DNA of 64,000 bases from Camellia lanceoleosa (lineage: Eukaryota > Streptophyta > Magnoliopsida > Ericales > Theaceae). The notes beneath the pieces are model-generated. The model saw nothing but the letters and a program-made list of their open reading frames with translations, had not been told where the DNA came from and did not search any database. The position numbers and the translations under genes were made by a program. The stretch covers positions 119,224,021 through 119,288,020 of the forward strand of contig CM045767.1 of the NCBI GenBank assembly GCA_025200525.1, in the 5' to 3' direction. This document shows, piece after piece, positions 21,177 through 33,389 of this stretch. The number at the start of each line of letters is the position of its first letter. The first letter of the stretch is position 1.

Positions 21177-24100
21177 TGTAACTTCCTTTTCATGCTCCGT
21201 TCGAATACGATTAGCCCAATAGTTCGGACTCTCGTGGTTCTGAATCTGATTCCACAAGTGCAATGTGAAATAGATAAACACAAATGAGTCCAAATCCGAC
21301 AATTCTTTTGGAAAATTGATTTTGAATCAAAATGTCAAAAATGGACTGCTTTGCTAGATACAGAGTTGTCACCTAGATATTTTTAAAAATTTAGGAAACC
21401 CATGACTCGTGCCAAAGGCCACTTATCCATCATCACCAAAGCGTCTCGGCTAAAGAACTTAGGTACGAAAAGGGAAGGTCATGAATTGAGCACTCCACTC
21501 GCCTGATCAAAGATCGACCTCTACTAATCATGATATGATTTTTATTTACATTATATGCTCTTATTCCAATTATTAGCTATTTTTACTATGTGATGCACAC
21601 AAGTATAGACTAATTTGTAAAAGTTGGAACATTTGATTTCATGTTTATTTGAAAATTGTTCTTGATACTCGTCACTTGAAAATGTAAGTTTGTATGTACA
21701 TTAATCAATTTATCCCAATTTTAGCAATTAGCCTTCATCCACTGACATTCAAAAAAATATATCACTTAAGCACTTAACCTTATGGTATTATGCTTGGCAT
21801 GGCAACAATCACACTTATGCGGTATGCTAAAACAATAAGTGCTCACCTAGTACTCCAAAGCAAGCCAAACAAAAAAAAATGATTCAACAATATGCATGTT
21901 CCTAAACGATACAATGTGACTAATGCAACACACACATTTATGCAATTTTTATAGGCTCGGCTATAAGCATGGTATATGATTCAATTCAAGACATGTGATA
22001 AATCACGTTTTCAAGAAATGAATTTGAAATTGGCATTGGTTAATATGATAAGCTGAACCCAAATGTACATGAAACAAGCGTATGCGAACATGGAAATAGT
22101 TAAGTAAATATGATGCTCTATACTGCCATCATAAGCGGGTAAATAAAAAGGAGAAAGAAATGGGGGTTGGAAGACATACACCATTATTACATATTTTGCC
22201 CTCGTGCAAGAGGGTGTAAATAAATGTCCAAATGTCCGGATTAACTAATTATTACAAATTCGAATAAATGAATTAAAACTAGCTAACTACTAACTAGATA
22301 TCTAAGTTATCAACTAGCTATCTAAGTTATAACGACAAGGGTATTTCTAATAAACAACCATAATTGCACAAGGATATTATAATAATTACTAACAATAAGA
22401 ATCATTACAACAATGATAATAAGAAATTTAAACCAAGCAACCATGAGACACAATGATCGCATGCACAGTGCCTAGAAGTTGTTCTGTCTACCTAGATTAT
22501 TGTGCCTCACCCTCAGCTACTGCCCTCTGTTTCTGCAAAAAAGTCTCTGCTTACCAAACGTTAGGAGCCAGTCGGCCCTAAATGAGATCCAGCCAGGCCA
22601 AAAAAGTGCCGACCAGCTTTAAATTTTATGCCAAAAAAATGTTTTGTGCTTTGAGGTGAGAATAGTGCATACAGAGCCTTTTTAAGCCTTGTTTATCCCT
22701 TCTGCCCATCTCTGTCATAGGAAACTCAAGAGAAGAACGATTTCGAGTCCGAAACCACCAACAAGCGCAATTTGATGATTTCGAACACGTTTGGACAAAC
22801 TTGAATAAATGTAATGGAAAACCACCCCTCCCTTTCATGATGAAGGCTCAAAGAGGGAAGTAGACATGCCCCAAGTCTCATCAATATATCATGGACTGAT
22901 AAGTGACGATTCTCGGAGTGATGGACTTGGCATAACGTCCGGCCAAATCCAACCAACTCTAAACATTTTCTTTATGTCGGCTTAGTTCATTTTAAGCCAA
23001 TTTCATTAGTCCTTTCCATTCTTTATTCAATTTGTCCAAAGTGATGGTTAAGTCCACTAAATGAGAAAAAAATATCAAACAAGAAGTGATTCTTGGCATG
23101 AAAGAGAGACTATGCCTTGACGATGAACCTCCATAGAGATTAAGCCATTAAGCATAGGTCTCTTTCCCATGCCTTGAATAACCATCAATTATTTGAAATA
23201 ACTCCCAAATGAAAAAAAAAAAAGAAAAAAAAGAAGAGGGAGGTGGCAGAAATGATCACATGAATTGGATTATTAGGATGAGACTTTTGACATGAAAATT
23301 AACCAAAAAAAAGCTATCAAAGCATGGGTAACACAACACAACAAGCCAGATATGAGGACTTACAATACAACATGCTAGATATTCAAAGCATACACTAATT
23401 AAATAAATTAAGACAGCCCTAAAACAACCCCTAATATGCTAAAACAGAGGCCAAGAATCATGTTAAAGAGCATAAAAAAAGTAGGAAAGAACAAGGAAAT
23501 GCTAGGCTAGTGAACAAAAGTAAGAAGAGGTGGCTAACCTCTCCATTTTTTAGACCTCAAACCATGTTTTTTAGCCTTTTTTAAACTCTAAAAATCAATT
23601 TAAAAGGCAAAGAAAAGAGTGTAAAACAAAGGTGTGGGCTATGAAGTAGAGTGCAAGAAAGGGTGTTAACCCTCTCTACCCTTTGGTAGCTATTCAAACC
23701 CAAGTTCCAACACTTGAAATGGGATCAAGACAATACAAAAACACAAGAAATAGCCAAAGAAATACAGAAATGAAAGCAATACAAAGATGGTAAGCTTATA
23801 CCTCTTGAAGAAGGTAAGCTCTTGTTTGTGAACCAAACTTGGTCCAAGCACACTCTCAAGCTTGAATTGTGATTCACAAAGCTCAACCAAGGTTCTAAGT
23901 TATGGCTCCAAGGTTGTGTATGGTTTATAGATATAGTATAAGGATGATCAAATATCTCAAAGTTAGCTTGCATAAGAAAAAAGGAGCTCTCAAGAGTTAT
24001 TTTACTTCTTTGAAATTTTTCGAACCTCTAATACTGAGATATATGCTCATATTTATAGAATTTGAGCAAAAATAAGTCCAAAATATCTTCAAAAATGGGC

Positions 24101-24388
24101 AGCTGGATGATTCCCACCCAGAACAGTGTTTTCTCGCTAAAAGAGTCGTCGGCTCCCAATGTGCTCCCTTATTCCAAAGAGTTTTAAACTCAAGACAGGT
24201 GGCACAATATTCAAAAATGAATTTCTAGGGTAAGAATAGTATGAATATAAAGGGTTTGGGATTGGTTTTGGAACGCGAGCTTACGTTCCTTCGTTGAGAA
24301 TTCGAATCACACACAATGCAATTTCATCATCGAGTGCCTGGGACAAAGTGCCCAAGTCTTGCAGGCGGTAAAAAATGAGGTGTCTACA
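21177..24388 (-). repeat. 3' LTR of giant Tat element (3212 bp)
   Basis: Bounded by TGTAAC at the left and GTCTACA at the right. It is homologous over its length to 40809-46443 once the solo LTR is removed. It contains no gene; the short open frames in it are chance. Exceptionally long LTRs are usual for Ogre-type elements. Confidence 0.9.
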
Positions 24389-24883
24389 GTTGCCTCTGTT
24401 TGGCAGAACTCTAAGTCATGGAATGATGTGAGTGAATGTCAAAGCCCAGAGACGACCCATTTAACGAGGCTATAAGACTTGGGCTAGAAAATAAAGCAAA
24501 ATACAATTGCCAAACGTTGAACCCGAAGGTTGCCTACGTATCCCTTTGCAAGGAATCAAACCAACATAGTTCAAGGGCAAGGTACACAATGATATGCAAA
24601 AAAATAACTTATGATAATGGAACAAAACAAGAACGTAAATAACAAGAGACGAAACAATACTATAAACAAAAGCATGTATTCAATGTCTGAACGAAAGCAA
24701 AACAACTCAAGTCGCGTCTCACACAGAAAGGGGTGAGTAAACAAACACGAGAACAAAGAGAGTGCGAACCAAACCATGTCCCATGCAGGAAAGATGCCAG
24801 CCTAACTATGTCTCACGCAGGGAAGATGGATGGCAATGCAAACACTGGTGCACCCAAGTTTTAACCAGAGAACTCGAGATCCT
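24389..24883. other. Giant element spacer next to 3' LTR
   Basis: Contains GTTGCCTACGTATCCC at 24529-24544, shared exactly with 31571-31586, and degenerate outliers of the downstream tandem array from about 24710. Confidence 0.6.
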
Positions 24884-25620
24884 AACACATCTCACGCGAA
24901 GAGAGAGAAAGTGGTGAACAAACAGGCGCACCTACTATTTTTAACCGAGTTAAACAATAACGTGTCTCACGCGAGAGGAGGGAAGATGATGTGAACAAAT
25001 AGGCGCATCTGTTATTTTTAATGGGCTTGAACAATCCTAACGCATCTCACGCGAAAGAAGGAAAAGATGGTATGAACAAACAGGCGCACCTACTGTTTTT
25101 AATCGGCTTGAACAATCCTAACGCATCTCATGCAAGAAGAGGAAAGGATAGTGTGAACAAACAGGCGCACCTGCTGTTTTTAACCGGGAAAAACAATCCC
25201 AACGCATCTCATGCGAGAGAAGGAAAGAATGGTGTGAACACCGAGCACACCCGATGTTTTTAACCGAGGAAAACAATCCTAACACATCTTACGCGAGAGG
25301 AGGAAAGGATGGTGTGAACATCGGGCACACCCAATGTTTTTAACCAAGGAAAATAATCCTAACACGTCTCACGTGAGATGAGGAAAGGGTGGTGTGAACA
25401 TTGGGCACACCTATTTTTAACCGAGGACAACAATCCTAACGCGTCTCACATGAGAGGAGGACAAGTGGTGTGAACACCGGGCACACTCGATGTTTCTAAC
25501 CAAGGAAAACAATCCTAACGAGTCTCACACGAGAGGAGGAGAGGTGGTGTAAACAAATAGGAGCACCTGTTGTTTTTAACCGAGGAAAACAATCATAATG
25601 CGTCTCACGCCAGAGGAGGA
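24884..25620. repeat. 80-bp tandem array, about nine copies
   Basis: Nine full units plus a partial, each about 79-80 bp, starting AACGCRTCTCACGCGAGAG and containing GGTGTGAACA, GGCGCACCT/GGGCACACC, then TTTTTAACCGAGG and AACAATCCT. Two sub-types alternate by block: units with AAACAGGCGCACC (left and right ends) and units with CCGGGCACACC (middle). It lies between integrase and the 3' LTR of the giant element. It is not a CRISPR array: the whole unit repeats and there are no unique spacers. Confidence 0.92.
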
Positions 25621-26677
25621 GGTCAAATTAACGAAAAAACAGACAAATTCATAATAGAGTGAGATTATCTCATCCCTAGGAAGGCCTCGGAAAACGAAGC
25701 CATGAAGTCCATGGAGATAACAGTACAAAGCATAAACACGAGTTTCCACAATTTAAAAAGAAACGCACAAATCCAAAACCAGGCTCAAATTAGCAAATTT
25801 TAAGAGCAAGTTTTCCAATTGTGAAAATAGACTTAGCTTGAATAATGGAACACATTACAAATTCTCAAAACAACGAGATAATGGACCAAAGCATGAATTA
25901 ACGAAGCGAGTAATGAAATAATTATGACTTTTGAACAACCAAATTACGAATTTTAAACACCTATGGATTAAACAAATTAAATTGATTAAAACTAAGCAAA
26001 GTATAAAAACTTTTTCCCCTTTTTCATTTTTCTTTTTCTCCTCTTTGTTTTTTTTCCTTTTCATATATATTTTTTTGATTTTTCTCCTCTTCGTTTTTTA
26101 TTTTCTTTTTCTTCACCTTCCCTTTTTACTTTCTTTTTCACTTTTCTTTTCCACAAACCAAATTGAAACCCAACACTGAAACACACTGAGATAAAAAAAT
26201 AAAAAATAAAAAAAACTAGGTTTGCATTTGGAGTTGGCCAGCACTCAACGAAGTACGGTTTGGCTCAAATAGAGCCGGTCGATTTGCAATGGCGACAGTG
26301 GCAGGTTCGGTAAAACCACAACTCATGGATGCTTTAAAACATTTTGGGACTTTCATTTCACACACACCTATATCCAAAAACTTTCTCCCTTTCTCTCTAG
26401 GATCCTCCTCTTTCTAGATTTTTCCTCCATTCGCATTACCCAACGATTCTTGCGAAATTTCCTTTGAAAGCCCTTCTAATCCTCTACATTTTGGACTGAT
26501 TAGAATTTTATTTGGTTGAGTTTTGGGTTTCTCTTGGTTTTTTGGCTCATTCTCATGATTTTTCTTGTGATTTCCTTTACCCCCTCTTGATTTTCAATTT
26601 TTTCTTCATTTTCCTCTCTTCTAGGGCTTGTATTTGGGGTTTTTCACCCATTTTCTACTTTTCTTCTATTTTCCCTC
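25621..26677. other. Spacer upstream of PMD pseudogene
   Basis: Includes a strong pyrimidine-rich tract on the + strand (about 26010-26155) and a T/C-rich leader (26390-26677) just before the PMD ATG. No coding sequence was recognised. It probably includes the PMD gene's promoter and 5' UTR, but no clear TATA box was chosen. Confidence 0.5.
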
Positions 26678-29186
26678 ATGGCTAGCAGTGAACTTCCTAT
26701 CCCCGACCCCGTTATTGATGTTGGAGCCATTCTAGGTAAGGGTATAGAGGCCGAGGATGTCCTCCCTCCCATTCTTGAGCCAGAGTTGCCTCCCCTTGCT
26801 GATGGACCATTTGATGTGGCCACCTACCAGCCACGTACACATGCTCTGACCTCGGGCGGTATCCTACGATTTGAGGGCCTTATCCTTGGGATTGACGAGG
26901 ACATTCTACTACGAGAGCCTACGGGGCATTTGTCCGCTGATGCCTCCACGATAAGCATTATTCTTTTCTTGTTTGAGCATATTTGAATTCCTTTCAAGGT
27001 ACTGTAGATACTGACAATATTCCCATACTACAGGTGATGGCCAGGAGGATTAGAGGTTACGTGTCTATTTTTGGCCACAGGCACTGGTACAAGAGGCTCC
27101 CTGTGGAAGTTCGTGCATTAGTCGACACGGTTGGCTTCGAGCTTTTCTGCTTGGGACTGGTACAGATGAGGGCTGACCCATTTCTACATGGGGCCTTGGT
27201 AGAGCAATAGTAGGACACCATAGAATCGTTCCACTTCTCGTCGATCGAAGAGTTGACTCTGACCCCGTACGACTTCTCGATGCTCACTGGCCTGCGAGTC
27301 AAGGTTGGTTGCCCGATCCTTTTTGATCTAGACATGGCGTAGTGGAAAGCTGCCTAGCTCCATCTCCTCAAGGAGCTCCCAGATGCTGTCGGTCCTGGAA
27401 TGGTGAGAAATAGTTGGTTCTTGGAGCATTTCTCTAATCTTCAGCCAGCTACTCCGGAGGAGGTCGCCCAGTACGCTCGCGGATTCCTTATGTATCTCCT
27501 CGGTACTAACCTATTTGTAAACAAGGAAAATATCGTGGGGCTATATCTCTTGGGAGCACTGGTGCATCTGCAGCGGGTAGGGGAGTATGACTTGGGTGGC
27601 GCCGGCCTAGCCACCTTGTACTGCTACATGAGCTCTGCATCCCGCCGCAAGTCAGACTTACTTGGCAGTTATTGATGAGTTTAGGAGGTACACTTTACAC
27701 TTCTTCTTTCTGTTTTGCTTTTCATTCCCTATTTATCTTATCTATTTTACTCATTCATTGGTCTGTCCCATTATTCCAGCTGTGGATTTATACATATTTC
27801 ACTTCCCTTACTCTAGTTCCAATACGACCGCTTGAGCTGTCAAGATTTCGCTCTCAAGATTACAACTCTCGATTCAAGCGGCGCATGGATTGAGACTTCC
27901 CTTATTTCTGCTTCTTCTTCGACACAGTCACCGCTGATAGGGTAACAACACTAGCCTTTAACTTTTACATACTGTGTGCATACTACACTATTTCCATACT
28001 GTTGTCCATACCACACTATTTTCATACTGTTGTCCCATACTACACTGTTATTCTCATATTGTTGTTTCCATACTACACTGTTTCCATATTGCTTAGGCCT
28101 TTAACATCTAACACCTACTTTCATAGGTTGACTAGCATCCCTGGGCGGGTATTCCTTAGGCAGCGAGGATGACATATGTTGCTGTATGGCATGCCTTTAC
28201 TATGAGGATTTTGTTTGAGGGTCCCTTTGGCCGAGCTTATTATCTATAAGAGAGGTTCATCCATCAAACACAAGGTGTAGCGGATCCTGACATTCCACAT
28301 CCTCCTCCTCCAGGCATAAAGGTAGTTGATGACCTCCACGATGGACCCCAGATTGACTTTCTTATGTTGGGGGAAGACGGTGATCAGCACCACGAGCCCA
28401 GCGACTTTATCACATTCTTATAGACTTGGGTGATGGCTCCACTTACCAGGGGTGTAGCCCATGTACTTCCCGAAGCTGCTACTACCGTTGTCGAAGGTGC
28501 TCCCACTGCAACTCCTATTCCTAGGCTTCCCGCAATTCCTACCGAGGTCATGTACATGTGATAAAATGAAGTGATCGAGCAGATGCCTCTTGAGCATATC
28601 GAGGAGAAAGACCGCAGGCTGGTGATTACTCCTGGCATTGAGCAAGTACACACTTCTTTATACTTCTATCCACTACACTTTCTCATTTCTTCCCACTACA
28701 CTCTATTATTTTTCTCCACTATTCTCAAATTCTCTTCCTTTTGCAGGTACCCACGGCATATGCTGATGACCTCCTCCAGACAATTGATTGACTGCTCCTC
28801 ACGGTGCGGAGGAGACAGATCACTCTGTCTACTCATGGGATTGAGGTATACTTTGTTGATAGTTCACTTTTGCTGCAATCTTGTCTATCATTTTGTTGAG
28901 TCTATACTGATATTGGTGGTATTTTCAGCTTGAGCTGATGCTAGCCGCACCTACGGGACCTCCTCTAGCCAGGAGGAGAGAGAGACGGGGTCCAGTGCGA
29001 GGCAGAGGGTGGGCCGACCGAAGAAAAGGCAGAGCAAGGCAACGCTCACCTTCTGATGAGTCCTTTGACGGGTATACAACCCCTAAAGATGAGGGGGATC
29101 AGGTCGACATTCAGTCCAGTAGCCCCAGTGATGATAGTGATGCACCTCCTCCGCAAACGAGAATGAAGAGGGCAAGGATGGGTTAA
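26678..29186 (+). pseudogene. Plant mobile domain (PMD) gene carried by giant element
   Basis: Exons, approximately: 26678-26950, 26999-27687, 27780-27941, 28127-28645, 28747-28845 and 28929-29186, joined by short introns with mostly clear GT..AG ends (the first donor has decayed to GATAAG). Recognisable family segments are RLPVEVRALVDTVGFELF, LTPYDFSMLTGLRV, ATPEEVAQYARGFLMYLLG, GLYLLGALVHLQRVGEYD and LATLYCYMSSASRRKSDLL. These match the aminotransferase-like plant mobile domain of MAIN/MAIL1-type proteins and of proteins annotated as PP7 long-form homologues. Later exons keep HPPPPGIKVVDDL, TWVMAPLTRGVAHV and a basic RGRGWADRRKGRARQR tail. Exon 2 alone has seven in-frame stops (27208, 27211, 27340, 27355, 27673, 27676, 27682). 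Host PMD proteins act in the nucleus in gene and transposon silencing; PMD copies are also known inside plant transposons. This copy cannot make protein. Confidence 0.85.
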
Positions 29187-29944
29187 TGATTCATTTTTCT
29201 TTTGCTTTGTAGCTAGGAACTAGCTTCAAATAGACCCTTGTATTTTTTATTTTTTTTTAAAGACTTTTATTTTGTTTTTGCTTATGTAAGACAATGATCG
29301 GGTTTGGACCCGAAAGTTATGAAAGAAAATTTTGGATGACTTCTCTTGTATTGCATAGCATGTGATAATTGTATGGCACAACTGTTGCATGATAATCTTG
29401 TACAAGGCTTTTAGAACCATGAAAACTTGCTCTTGAATTTATTCTTGAATCGGATAATAGTTTATAACCGGTCAAAATACAAAATACAACTAGATGACAG
29501 AAAAACAAAATGAAAACAACCTAAAAACACTAAACAACACTTGATGCAAACAAGACAAGACTCAAAACATAGCTCCGATACGCCAAGGTGAGAACCTACC
29601 CTCTTTGCAACTGCTCTGATTTGGGTACTCATTGAGAGCCAGCCGGCCCAAGTAGGTACAACCGCCCCTAATGGGGTATAGCTAGCCTTAAAAGTGATGT
29701 CGGTCAGTGCATTCCAGATGTCATACACTACTCCTTCTCAAAGTCTATAAAAAGTGATCCCAAGCTATTTTCCTGGTAGAACAACAAAATTTTGATATTT
29801 TGCTCTCAAGATGGAGATTCTTCTCAACAATAGGCTCCGAGATCGATTGTCACTTTAGACGGCTCAAAAAGGTGAATTTTCATGGTTTTGGCATAAACGC
29901 TTATTTTTCCTTTGAGCCACACTTCACTTTGCTTTTCATTCCTT
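29187..29944. other. Spacer between the two captured genes
   Basis: AT-rich, no coding resemblance. GAGCCAGCCGGCCCAA near 29635 resembles GAGCCAGTCGGCCCTAA near 22565 in the LTR, so it is probably element sequence. Confidence 0.5.
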
Positions 29945-31089
29945 TATGTAGCAAATGATGCTAGAACCCAATTACGCATGTGTTCACTTTGGATAACAAG
30001 AAATGTGTCCAATGCTCGAAGAATTTCAAGCATTGATGGAATCCCAGCACGACAAAGAAATTATGTCTCAACACTGTTTTGGCCATCCCTTGGCTTTGGG
30101 GATGTGTGGGCTTTCATTACACGAGGCTCGGTCCTTGGCTCATGATGGGGAATTGGACATTCTCGGTTTAGTGCATTGGTTTTCTGCCATTGGAGACAGG
30201 AGTGACCTTCTCTAGTAAGGCTACCACCAACATGCTCTATGTTTATGCCTACTTGCGCACTTCCTTCTTGCCTCTAGTTTCGGTGGAGCCGGCATCCAGT
30301 TGATCGAAATGGCCCAGTGTCTGAAAGAGAGCAAAAGCTGCATGGACTTGGCACTGGCCAAAACTTTGATGGGTCTTGATGCTTTCAGTCAATGAGAAAC
30401 TACTTGGTTTGTAGGGAGCCCGCTATTTCTCCATGTATTGTCTCCCACCCCTCTTATTTATGATCTTTACGTCACTCAACACTCATTCTCTATTTTCCTC
30501 TCTAGCCCTTTCCTTACTTATCTCTCAACATACATCTCTCTATTCTTTAATCTGTCTTTATTTTCATCCCTTCTCAGGTATGGTTGATGAATAAGCTGAA
30601 AGTGGTGGACCTTTGCCCCGCATACTCAGCTCGAGCTTATTTCTTTTGCTAACGGCTAGTGGATTTCCCTTCAAAGGGGTTGTGGTGTGACTGGATGTCC
30701 AGCAGATCTACAACTGACATAACTTGGCGTTGCCCCTGGCTTAATTTGATTGAGATGAGCTACAGCATGTCCCGTCAGCCGGGTATATAGTTGATTGGCC
30801 TCACACACTGAGTGTTATATTCCCTTTCCAGTTCAAATGCCAGTTTGGGCATGATCAGACACGTCGCGAAGAGAAAGTGGAATACCCGGCTTCATTTCCC
30901 ATTCGTGGTTCACACTTGATTTTGTACCTCACTACTTGGAGGACGAGGGAGCTTCTGGCCCCTACCCCTAGCTTCAGTTATGCTCTTTCTGGTGAATGCT
31001 TGGCTTGGCTAGAGAAAGAAGAACAAGTTGGGCCATCTTTAGCTACAGAAACTTCCACGAGTGCAAACAGAAGACATGGAGCTACCTGA
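29945..31089 (+). pseudogene. Second captured gene of giant element (DUF7745-like)
   Basis: One frame is conserved from about 29955 to 30450 despite stops. Segments: LEPNYACVHF, CPMLEEFQALMESQHDKEIM, FGHPLALGMCGLSLHEARS, GELDILGLVHWFSAIGDRSD, HALCLCLLAHFLLAS, then GGAGIQLIEMAQCLKESKSC and LALAKTLMGLDAF. A pyrimidine-rich tract ending CTTCTCAG at about 30577 looks like a splice acceptor, followed by WLMNKLKVVDLCPAYSARAYF. The CPxLEEF motif followed by Leu-rich helices and an isoleucine/glutamine QLIEMAQ segment recalls plant DUF7745 proteins, repeat-associated proteins of unknown function. The last part (30877-31089) may be a separate exon. Several stops (for example TAGTAA at 30213-30218 and TGA near 30392) disable it. 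The family call is tentative; that it is an old multi-exon gene is firmer. Confidence 0.5.
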
Positions 31090-31823
31090 CTTGGCTGTGC
31101 CCCTAGTTTTACTGCTGCTTTGATCTTTCTTTTCAAGGTTATGATGTAAAAGCCACTTTGATTTAAATTAGAGAGCTGGAGAATGTGTTTGTGTTGAAAT
31201 CAATAAAATTAAAATTGTGAGCACTGAAAATTTTCCTTTTGGTCTAAAATGGTCTACGTTGTACAAGGTAAATTTTGAGAAAAATTGACTTTATTAAAAC
31301 TTTTCAAAACAATTTTTGAAAACGATCACCACCTAACACAGATAGAATCCATCCTCAAGATATACAACCCCAAATCAAAAGATCATAACTACCCACAACT
31401 ATATTAACATCACTACCTTATCTTACAACTAACCTTTTCTGCCAAACGGTTTGGAGATATGACAACCTAGAAAACAAACGATACAAAGAAATGACCTAAT
31501 CATACAAATGAATAGGACAGTTGAATTAGAGATAGTTATAGAGATGGTTATGGCCGAACTTCAGGGTGAAGTTGCCTACGTATCCCCGCGGTGGGAATCA
31601 GACCTTATGTAGTTCGGTTAGGGTTCACTCGAGTATTAACTCTCTCTTTTTGTGCTCTAACTTATGCCAAAACCGCCCTTTCGGGTTTTCAGCCTTGCAA
31701 GCTCAGTTTTTCTTTATTTCTAATTTTTCATGTTCTAACTTTTTCTTAGGTCAACCTTTCGAGTTTTTGGCCTAGCGAGCCTCTCAGGATGTAATATTTC
31801 TTCAATTTGTCCATGTTGATCAG
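31090..31823. other. Spacer between captured genes and integrase end
   Basis: Holds the second copy of GTTGCCTACGTATCCC (31571-31586) followed by GGAATCAGACC, as at 24529. The rest is AT-rich and not recognised. Confidence 0.5.
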
Positions 31824-32866
31824 CTATGAAATCTCTAAGCCATCCAAATCCATGAGAATAATCGCCCTTCCTAACCAGATTGACTTGATGATATAAGGAC
31901 CAGTCCAATTAGGTCTGAACTTGCCCTTAGGGTCATGGATGGGAGCTCGGTTGTCTTTCACTACCATATCCCTTTCTTTGAGATTTCTGGACTTAAATTT
32001 CTTGTTAAAAGCCCTAGCAATTCTGCATTGGTAGCCCTGGATATGATATAATGCCCTCAGCCTCCTTTCATCGAATAGCATCGCCTTAAATTTGCTCCGC
32101 TGCCGGTTCGTCTCGCTTATTTGACGCTTAGCCATTACTCGCGACGGTACCTCAATCTCAATTGGCAGAACAGCTTCCATTCTGTACACTAGGGAATAGG
32201 GGTTGCTCCTGTAGATGTTTGAATTGATGTTCTGTAGACCCAAAGTGCAAATGGCAGTTTATCCGGCCAATCCCTATATGTTTCAACCATCTTCTGCAGG
32301 ATGTTCTTCACATTCTTGTTTGCGGCCTCAACAGTTCTGTTGGTCTGTGGTTTATACATCGATAACTTATGAAAGGCCACGTTATATTTCTCAAGTAGAT
32401 CTACCACCTCTTTCTTGAAGTACGAGCCATTATCAGAGATGATCTCGTTTGGCACCCTATACCGGCAGATGATATTGTTCTTGATGAACTTAGCCACATG
32501 TGATGCCTTCAATACAGAGTAAGACTGGGCCTCTACCCGTTTCGTGAAGTATTCAATCACCACCAAAATGAATTCGTGCCATTGAAGCCTTTTGGCGAGA
32601 CTGCCCCAATGACATCAATTCCCCACACTGAGAAAGGCCATGGCGAAGTCATTTTGTAAAGCTTTGACGGTAGTATGTTTATGCGATTGGCATGGACTTG
32701 GCATTTGTGGTATCGCCGAACAAAACCAATATAATCTTCCTCCACAGCCTTGTCTGAGAATCTTCTGAGCCAGCATCACACCATTTATGTGCACTCCACA
32801 TTCTCCTCTGTGGATGGCTTCCATTAGACGTTTTGATTCTTCTTCTTCAACACATAACTTGTGCAT
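31824..32866 (-). pseudogene. Integrase of giant Tat element
   Basis: On the minus strand the zinc-binding part begins at 32866 (MEAIHRGECGVHINGV, then a frameshift, RRYHKCQVHA). The core starts PWPFSVWGIDVIG, then IISDNGSYF (+ strand near 32430) and NRTVEAANKNVK, so the D, D and E positions can be seen. The C-terminal part (32243-31824) has PYSLVYRMEAVLPIEIEVPS and RPNWTGPYIIKSI. Parts lie in different frames and overlap slightly, showing at least two frameshifts. Closest in type to Tat/Ogre integrases, without a chromodomain. Confidence 0.88.
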
Positions 32867-33389
32867 TCCCAGATGACCTCCCTTGTACAGCTTACCCCCG
32901 CAGATAATAAACTAGACGGCCAAGCGTTGTATCCCCCATTTATCTTTGGCATTTGCCCCTGGTGGATACGTCTCTTCTTCCAGGAAATTTCAATTGTCGT
33001 AATACCAAGGATTCTTGTCCTCAACCTCATCTATTGCGACGATGGTCTAGTAAGCAGGCGTGTACTTCTACTCAATGATGATTGGAAGCATTTGCACTCC
33101 CAACGAAATGTCTACCATGGAAGATAAAGTTACTAACTCATCAGTGAACCGATTACTCTTCCTCAACAAATGTGTAAACATTAGTTTTTCAAACCTAGGA
33201 ATCAGAATATCTAAGGCCTGATAATACATCTTCATGTTCTATTCTTTGACCTTCCAATCCCCGTTAGCTTGAGAGATAACCAAATTCGAGTCCCTAACAA
33301 CGTCCAACCTAATTGCCCCTAGTTTTAGGATAGCTTCCAAACCAACAATGCATGCCTCATATTCTACTTCATTGTTGGACACTCTAAAC
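32867..33389 (-). pseudogene. Second RNase H, C-terminal part (giant element)
   Basis: Minus-strand sequence between the hAT-like insertion and integrase. It starts at 33389 with RVSNNEVEYEAC, the NNEAEYEA motif of the archaeal-type RNase H, and runs toward integrase. Frames are broken. It belongs with 34212-34490, from which the 822-bp insertion separates it. Confidence 0.65.

Noticed and set aside
23690..23973. Membrane-like short open frames in the giant LTR (also near 43246-43446)
   Set aside because: Present in both LTR copies because the LTRs are homologous; a long LTR with a T-rich strand gives such frames by chance.
25021..25263. 80-codon + strand open frame with repeated NNPNASHA
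   Set aside because: The repetition comes from the 80-bp tandem array read in one frame; other units carry stops and the frame has no start context.
24884..25620. CRISPR-like array
   Set aside because: The whole unit repeats with no unique spacers and this is plant nuclear DNA; it is a tandem array of a Tat element.
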